A stretch of DNA of 9,505 nt from Syntrophomonadaceae bacterium. GTDB taxonomy: Bacteria > Bacillota_D > Dethiobacteria > DTU022. The stretch is taken from NCBI GenBank assembly GCA_003551865.1, contig PUNU01000267.1:1-9505 (forward strand), read 5' to 3'. The stretch's first letter is position 1, and each line of letters begins with the position of its first letter. Below, piece by piece: positions 5,978 to 9,505 of the stretch. The notes under the pieces are model-generated. The model did no database searches. It saw only the letters and a list, made by a program, of their open reading frames with translations, and was not told the DNA's origin. The position numbers and the translations under genes were made by a program.

Positions 5978-6151
5978 TTATTCGCCTTCTTCTACATAAA
6001 CATGGATCCCGTTTACCGCGATGTCAAGCACAGCGCATGCACCGATTTCATCCGTGTCGGTTTCGAATGCGTCCTCTATCCACCAGGCGCATTCTTCCCT
6101 GTAGCATTCCAGGGCAGTTCCTTCCGAATTGACTCTCAATGGGCACTTCAT
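5978..6151 (-). CDS. Small cysteine-rich protein, 57 residues
   Basis: The peptide opens MKCPLRVNSEG and ends VYVEEGE. It has four cysteines (C3, C16, C21, C39), arranged as CP, then C-x4-C followed by AWW, then a C-A-V. It is strongly acidic and has no signal peptide or membrane segment. The CP...C...CAWW layout resembles small presumed metal-binding proteins seen, from memory, in clostridial chromosomes and prophages; no function is known to me. The ATG at 6151 has GGGAGA seven bases upstream, and a plausible promoter lies at 6176-6205. The translation keeps a protein-like composition over its whole length, which supports it being real despite its size. It is convergent with the tRNA operon. 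Confidence 0.7.
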   Translation of the reverse strand: MKCPLRVNSEGTALECYREECAWWIEDAFETDTDEIGACAVLDIAVNGIHVYVEEGE

Positions 6152-6175
6152 TTGTTATCTCCCTTCAGGCAAATA

Positions 6176-6205
6176 TTTATATTTTGGCTGTTTACTTCTT
6201 GCCAA
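6176..6205 (-). promoter_or_regulatory. Candidate promoter of the small cysteine-rich gene
   Basis: On the minus strand TTGGCA (6205-6200) is followed after 18 bases by TATAAA (6181-6176). Both boxes match consensus at five of six positions, and they lie about 25 bases upstream of the ATG at 6151. Confidence 0.5.
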
Positions 6206-6364
6206 AAAGCGATAACCCTCTTTTATGTGTTGTCTCCTTAACCTGAGTCCAAGGCGGAGCCGGGCGGTAAATGCCGGCAGGGTTGCCGAGATACTACTGC
6301 GGGTGCGGGTTATAATTGGTCAACGTTACGATTTCCATCTCTGGATGTGCGAGAGGCAATATTC
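6206..6364. other. Intergenic stretch, little recognised
   Basis: A GC-rich block (about 6250-6310) without a supported gene. On the minus strand, AAGGAG (6239-6234) is followed 7 nt later by an AUA that opens a 23-codon frame ending two bases before the small-protein ATG. TATAAT occurs at 6311-6316 without a matching -35 box. Confidence 0.4.
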
Positions 6365-6393
6365 TCGACACTCTCTATAAATTTTGTTAAAAT
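6365..6393 (+). promoter_or_regulatory. Candidate promoter of mtaD
   Basis: TCGACA (6365-6370), 17 bases, TAAAAT (6388-6393): five of six matches at each box and ideal spacing. Transcription would start near 6400 and give an untranslated leader of about 200 nt before the GTG at 6600. Confidence 0.6.
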
Positions 6394-6399
6394 AAAGTG

Positions 6400-6599
6400 G
6401 GCGATATTTTTTTGCCGTTGCGACTGCAGCTGCCGGGCGGTTTTCGATATTCACCTTAAACACGCACGGCATCAGGGGATCTTACAAGCAATATCAACCG
6501 CTTCGGGATAATCCAAATTTATCGAAAGGCCGGGTGTCTCCCGAGCTTTTTTATACGAACATAAATAATCTATCCCAATAATACCGAAGGAGGGTACCT
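6400..6599 (+). promoter_or_regulatory. Structured mtaD leader, possible attenuator or riboswitch
   Basis: The leader holds a closing stem TGCCGTTGCG (6413-6422) with CGCACGGCA (6463-6471), with one bulge. Farther down, GCTTCGGGA (6500-6508) can pair with TCCCGAGC (6539-6546). That pairing would exclude the terminator hairpin at 6528-6552. Two mutually exclusive structures upstream of a start codon are the hallmark of attenuation. I could not match the 5' part to the SAM, SAH, purine, preQ1 or tetrahydrofolate aptamers that I know. The ligand, if any, is unknown. Confidence 0.4.
6528..6552 (+). terminator. Intrinsic terminator inside the mtaD leader
   Basis: GCCGGG (6529-6534) pairs with CCCGAGC (6540-6546, one bulged A) around a 5-nt loop and is followed by six T residues (6547-6552). 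It lies 47 bases before the mtaD start codon, so it would abort the mtaD transcript unless an alternative fold forms. Confidence 0.55.
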
Positions 6600-7895
6600 G
6601 TGACTGCCAAGATATTGATTAAAGATGCAACTGTGGTTACCATGAATGAAAAAAATGAAATTTTGGATCCTGGCAATATTTTAATTGAAAACGATATTAT
6701 CAAGGCGATTGGCAAGGATCTGAAAGCCCCTGATGATGCTACCAGGACTATTTCCGGTAAAGGGAAAGTTGTAATCCCCGGCCTGGTAAATACCCATAAC
6801 CATGCAGCGATGAGTTTGTTTCGCAGCTATGCAGATGATTACCCCTTGATGCAGTGGCTTGAAGAGAAAATTTTTCCGGCCGAAGCAAAACTGACACCGG
6901 ATGATGTTTTTTGGGGCACATCGCTGGCCTTGCTGGAAATGCTGCGCGGTGGAACCACCACCTTCGTTGATATGTACTATTTTATGGAGGAAACAGCCCG
7001 CGCCTGCGTGGACAGCGGAATCAGGGCCATGCTTTCCCAGGTATTTATTGGCGCAAACAGCAGTAGAGGATACAACAGCCTGGAGGATGCCATAAAATTC
7101 ATAGAAAACTGGGAAGACGGGACAAACGGGAGAATTACCACCATACTAGGCCCTCATGCAACTTATACCTGCCCGCCTGATTTTTTGCAAACAGTTTTAA
7201 AGGAAACCGAGAAACTAAATACGCTGATCCATATCCACCTTTCGGAATCACGGCATGAAGTGCAGGATTCCCTGGAAAGGTACAAAAAAACTCCGGTGGC
7301 TTTAATGGAGGAAATCGGAATGTTTGAAAGGCCTGTGCTGGCGGCGCACTGCGTGCATATTACCGATGAAGATATCGACATACTGGTATCCAACGCTGTC
7401 GGAATCGCCCACAACCCCGGCAGCAACCTTAAACTGGCCAACGGGGTGGCCCCTTTGAAAAAACTGATTGACAAAGATGCCAGGGTAGGGCTGGGCACTG
7501 ACGGCCCGGCCAGCAATAATAACCTGGACATGTTTGAAGAAATAAGGCTTGCCAGCCTCCTGCAAAAAGGATTTAATGAGCAGCCCACTTACGTAACCGC
7601 CGAGGAAGCGCTGGCAGCCGCTACCAGTGGAGGAGCGCGGGCGATTAATATGGACAATATCGGCGTTTTAAAAGCCGGTGCCAAGGCGGATCTGGCCATA
7701 CTGGATTTTCAAAAGCCTCACCTTCAACCGCGTGACAACCCGGTAGCAAACATAGTTTATTCCGCTTCCGCCGGCGATGTTGATACGGTTATAATCGACG
7801 GTAAAATTGTGGTGGAAAACGGCACCTGCCTGACCCTTGACGAAGAGAAAATATATTACGAAGCCAACCGCAGGGCCGGGCGCCTGCGGGAGTAG
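6600..7895 (+). CDS. mtaD: 5-Methylthioadenosine/S-adenosylhomocysteine deaminase
   Basis: A 431-residue amidohydrolase-superfamily enzyme (ATZ/TRZ-like branch). It hydrolytically deaminates S-adenosylhomocysteine to S-inosylhomocysteine and methylthioadenosine to methylthioinosine, in the cytoplasm. Metal and catalytic positions are all present by comparison with Thermotoga TM0936: HxH (H66, H68), GPH (H186), HLSE (H213, E216), AAHC (H250) and GTDG (D301). The segment NPGSNLKLANG (272-282) and GTDGPASNNNLDMFEE (299-314) are typical of this subgroup. Length is normal. The start is GTG at 6600, with AAGGAGGG five bases upstream. It is monocistronic as far as visible, preceded by a promoter and a possible attenuator. 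It converges with ahcY, the other S-adenosylhomocysteine-consuming enzyme. A deaminase of another adenosine derivative cannot be excluded. Confidence 0.92.
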   Translation: MTAKILIKDATVVTMNEKNEILDPGNILIENDIIKAIGKDLKAPDDATRTISGKGKVVIPGLVNTHNHAAMSLFRSYADDYPLMQWLEEKIFPAEAKLTPDDVFWGTSLALLEMLRGGTTTFVDMYYFMEETARACVDSGIRAMLSQVFIGANSSRGYNSLEDAIKFIENWEDGTNGRITTILGPHATYTCPPDFLQTVLKETEKLNTLIHIHLSESRHEVQDSLERYKKTPVALMEEIGMFERPVLAAHCVHITDEDIDILVSNAVGIAHNPGSNLKLANGVAPLKKLIDKDARVGLGTDGPASNNNLDMFEEIRLASLLQKGFNEQPTYVTAEEALAAATSGGARAINMDNIGVLKAGAKADLAILDFQKPHLQPRDNPVANIVYSASAGDVDTVIIDGKIVVENGTCLTLDEEKIYYEANRRAGRLRE

Positions 7896-7910
7896 CGCCA
7901 ATATAACTAA

Positions 7911-7998
7911 TGTCCTGTCAATTCCGGGCGACCGATCCGTGAGCACCGGCTTGTAGCATCTGCGCATTAAAAACAGAACAACCTTGATTGACAGGGCA
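7911..7998. mobile_element. MITE-like element, 88 bp
   Basis: TGTCCTGTCAATT (7911-7923) and GATTGACAGGGCA (7986-7998) are terminal inverted repeats matching at 11 of 13 positions. The right two thirds of the element recurs at 618-676. It lies 15 bases after the mtaD stop codon. It is too short to encode a transposase, so it would be mobilised in trans. No convincing target-site duplication is seen. Confidence 0.55.
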
Positions 7999-8005
7999 CT
8001 GGTAC

Positions 8006-8158
8006 TACAGCGCAATAATCCGGGAATTAGCGGTGCCATGGGAACGGTTCGAGCGTTCCTACAAATCTGGGTTCTAACCTCTGACTTCTATTATGGAAGA
8101 CGATGGAACCGTTTCCTATGGCATAGCGGGCAATGATGTAAGCTAAAGTTGCGCTGTA
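8006..8158. repeat. Outer inverted repeat around stem-loop copy 2
   Basis: TACAGCGCAA (8006-8015) and TTGCGCTGTA (8149-8158) are exact reverse complements that flank the long-armed stem-loop at 8034-8123. They make a nested palindrome in the spacer between the convergent genes mtaD and ahcY. Confidence 0.5.
8034..8123. repeat. Long-armed stem-loop repeat, copy 2
   Basis: Its arms are TGCCATGGGAACGGTTC (8034-8050) and GAACCGTTTCCTATGGCA (8106-8123), the same family as 167-242. CGAGCGTTCC on the left and CGATGGAACC on the right, plus the flanking TAGCGG, are shared, while the centre is unrelated and about 14 bases longer. Relative to copy 1, one stem pair changes G-C to A-T and another becomes a G-T wobble, so pairing is retained. 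It might serve as a bidirectional terminator between the convergent genes. Confidence 0.7.
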
Positions 8159-8177
8159 ATGCCAGCACTTACTTAGA

Positions 8178-8203
8178 AAGCCGGGGTTTTTGAGCCCCGG
8201 CTT
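8178..8203 (-). terminator. Probable terminator of ahcY
   Basis: AAGCCGGGG (8178-8186) pairs perfectly with CCCCGGCTT (8195-8203) around an 8-nt loop. Read on the minus strand, it lies about 45 bases after the ahcY stop and is followed by TTCTAAGT, a weak T tract. The strong GC stem and its position favour termination of ahcY. Confidence 0.65.
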
Positions 8204-8249
8204 CCGCTTATACCGCGGGTTGACCCGCAGTTATCAGTGTCAAACCTGC

Positions 8250-9505
8250 TTAATAGCGATAATGGTCGGGCTTAAACGGACCTTCCGGCTTGTAACCGGT
8301 ATATTCGGCCTGTTCCTTGTCCATTTTGGTCAGCTTGACACCAATTTTTTCGAGGTGCAGGAGGGCCACTTCTTCATCAAGTTCTTTTGGCAGGCGGTAG
8401 ACTTTGTTCTCACGATCATTCTCGGCAAGATCGAGCTGGGCCATAACCTGGTTGGTGAAGCTGTTGGACATGACAAAACTCGGATGGCCGGTAGCACAGC
8501 CCAGGTTAACCAGGCGTCCTTCGGCCAGCAAAATAATACTGTGCCCGTCGGGGAATATATATTGATCCACCTGCGGCTTAATGGTTTCTTTTTTAATACC
8601 CGGATATTCTTCCAGTTTATTAACCTGGATTTCGTTATCAAAATGTCCGATATTGCATACAATGGCCTGGTCTTTCATTTTCTCCATATGCTCGACCCTG
8701 ATTACATCTTTGTTTCCGGTGGCGGTAACGTAAATATCGGCATATGGGAGGGCGTCTTCTATGGTTACCACGGAGTAACCGGCCATTGCCGCCTGCAGGG
8801 CGCATATTGGATCCACTTCCGAAACCAGCACGCGGGCTTTGAAAGCAGCCAGTGCTTCGGCTGAACCTTTCCCTACATCGCCAAAACCGGCTACAAATGC
8901 TGTCTTGCCGGCTATCATAACATCGGTGGCCCGCTTGATGCCGTCTATCAAGCTTTCGCGGCAGCCGTAAATGTTGTCAAACTTGGCCTTGGTTACCGAA
9001 TCATTGACATTGATGGCCGGGATTAAAAGTTTGCCGCTCTCTTCCATTTGATACAGTCGGTTGACACCGGTCGTGGTTTCTTCGCTGACACCGCGGTTTT
9101 CGGATACAATGGAGTGCCAAAAACTGGGATTTTCCGCCAGTTTATCTTTCAACGTCTTGTTAACGATCTGCAGTTCCCGGTTTGATGTGGGCTCATCTAA
9201 TATGGATGGATTATCTTCGGCTTCATAACCCCGGTGCAGAAGTAAAGTGGCGTCTCCGCCGTCATCGACGATCTGATGCGGTCCTAAATCGCCGGGCCAG
9301 TTTTGGGCCTGCAGATTGCACCACCAGTACTCTTCCAGGGTTTCACCTTTCCAGGCAAATACCGGTACACCTTTGGGATTTTCAACGGTCCCTCCTTTTT
9401 CCGGCGGACCCACTACTACTGCCGCGGCGGCATGGTCCTGGGTTGAAAAAATATTACAGCTGGCCCAGCGGACATCTGCGCCGAGCTCTACCAGCGTCTC
9501 AATCA
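8250..9505 (-). CDS. ahcY: S-adenosylhomocysteine hydrolase, 5' end beyond window
   Basis: The frame is open to the window edge. 417 residues are visible and about 60-70 N-terminal residues are missing. The enzyme uses bound NAD to split S-adenosylhomocysteine into adenosine and homocysteine. Visible hallmarks are [14 protein letters not shown] near the start of the visible part, [23 protein letters not shown], the NAD-binding GFGDVGKG (about visible residues 206-213), [17 protein letters not shown] and the C-terminal KPDHYRY. It contains the insertion of about 40 residues before SEETTTG (from HRGYEAEDN) and a short [15 protein letters not shown] insert, as in proteobacterial, actinobacterial and plant enzymes. 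The compact form of Thermotoga and archaea lacks the former. A GTG at 9413 falls inside the conserved domain and is not the true start. It is convergent with mtaD. Confidence 0.96.
   Translation of the reverse strand, partial: IETLVELGADVRWASCNIFSTQDHAAAAVVVGPPEKGGTVENPKGVPVFAWKGETLEEYWWCNLQAQNWPGDLGPHQIVDDGGDATLLLHRGYEAEDNPSILDEPTSNRELQIVNKTLKDKLAENPSFWHSIVSENRGVSEETTTGVNRLYQMEESGKLLIPAINVNDSVTKAKFDNIYGCRESLIDGIKRATDVMIAGKTAFVAGFGDVGKGSAEALAAFKARVLVSEVDPICALQAAMAGYSVVTIEDALPYADIYVTATGNKDVIRVEHMEKMKDQAIVCNIGHFDNEIQVNKLEEYPGIKKETIKPQVDQYIFPDGHSIILLAEGRLVNLGCATGHPSFVMSNSFTNQVMAQLDLAENDRENKVYRLPKELDEEVALLHLEKIGVKLTKMDKEQAEYTGYKPEGPFKPDHYRY

Noticed and set aside
5896..6241. Plus-strand frames of 78 and 91 codons after tRNA-Lys
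   Set aside because: One begins inside the tRNA and crosses its terminator. Both are antisense to the better supported cysteine-rich gene.
6241..6480. Possible SAM, SAH or c-di-GMP riboswitch upstream of mtaD
   Set aside because: Short resemblances (for example GGGTTGCCGA and CACGCAC) are present, but the conserved aptamer cores of these classes are not. Only an unclassified attenuator is claimed.
7163..7588. Minus-strand frame of 141 codons inside mtaD
   Set aside because: It is antisense to conserved active-site segments of mtaD, with low-complexity serine/leucine-rich composition typical of a shadow frame.
8190..8864. Plus-strand frame of 224 codons overlapping ahcY
   Set aside because: It is fully antisense to the strongly conserved ahcY frame, has no ribosome binding site, and its translation has no recognisable domain.
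1..9505. CRISPR array, defence or toxin-antitoxin system
   Set aside because: No regularly spaced repeats beyond the two-copy tandem at 70-117, no Cas-like proteins and no recognisable toxin-antitoxin pair were seen.

Overview
The window reads as chromosomal DNA of an anaerobic Gram-positive bacterium, most likely a clostridial lineage of the Peptococcaceae/Desulfotomaculum/Pelotomaculum type. The grounds are strong AGGAGG-type ribosome binding sites, tRNA genes with encoded CCA ends, intrinsic terminators, moderate GC content, a 4-hydroxybutyryl-CoA-dehydratase-type [4Fe-4S] enzyme, and a stem-loop repeat with GGGGACGGTTC arms. The taxonomic placement is inference.

Layout. Bases 1-721 hold no convincing gene and are dense in repeats: tandem 28-bp units, a long-armed stem-loop, an imperfect inverted repeat enclosing about 330 bp, and one end of a repeat that recurs near 7.9 kb. 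On the minus strand follow a zinc-ribbon protein (722-1192), a long-chain acyl-CoA synthetase (1209-3023) and a 4-hydroxybutyryl-CoA dehydratase/vinylacetyl-CoA isomerase family enzyme (3104-4537). They are transcribed in the order dehydratase, synthetase, zinc ribbon, probably as one operon. Divergent from this operon is a regulator (4781-5650) that joins a MerR-type DNA-binding domain to a complete TetR-type repressor. The AT-rich region between them carries candidate promoters and a repeated GTAAAYA box, one copy of which lies next to the dehydratase start.

A consensus-like promoter overlapping the regulator's stop codon drives tRNA-Tyr(GUA) and tRNA-Lys(UUU), which end in an intrinsic terminator. 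A small cysteine-rich protein (57 residues, minus strand) lies just beyond. After a leader of about 200 nt comes a 5-methylthioadenosine/S-adenosylhomocysteine deaminase (6600-7895). The leader has its own promoter and a terminator/antiterminator-like pair of alternative hairpins. The gene converges on S-adenosylhomocysteine hydrolase (8250 to the window end, 5' part missing). The spacer between the two holds a MITE-like element and a second copy of the long-armed stem-loop.

How the genes fit together. The left half looks like a locally regulated acyl-CoA module: activation of a carboxylic acid and radical-type dehydration or isomerisation of a 4-carbon CoA ester, under an adjacent double-headed regulator. 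The right half handles S-adenosylhomocysteine, by hydrolysis (AhcY) and by deamination (MtaD). No complete new system is evident. The parts most worth following up are the MerR-TetR fusion with its boxes, the mtaD leader, and the two repeat families.
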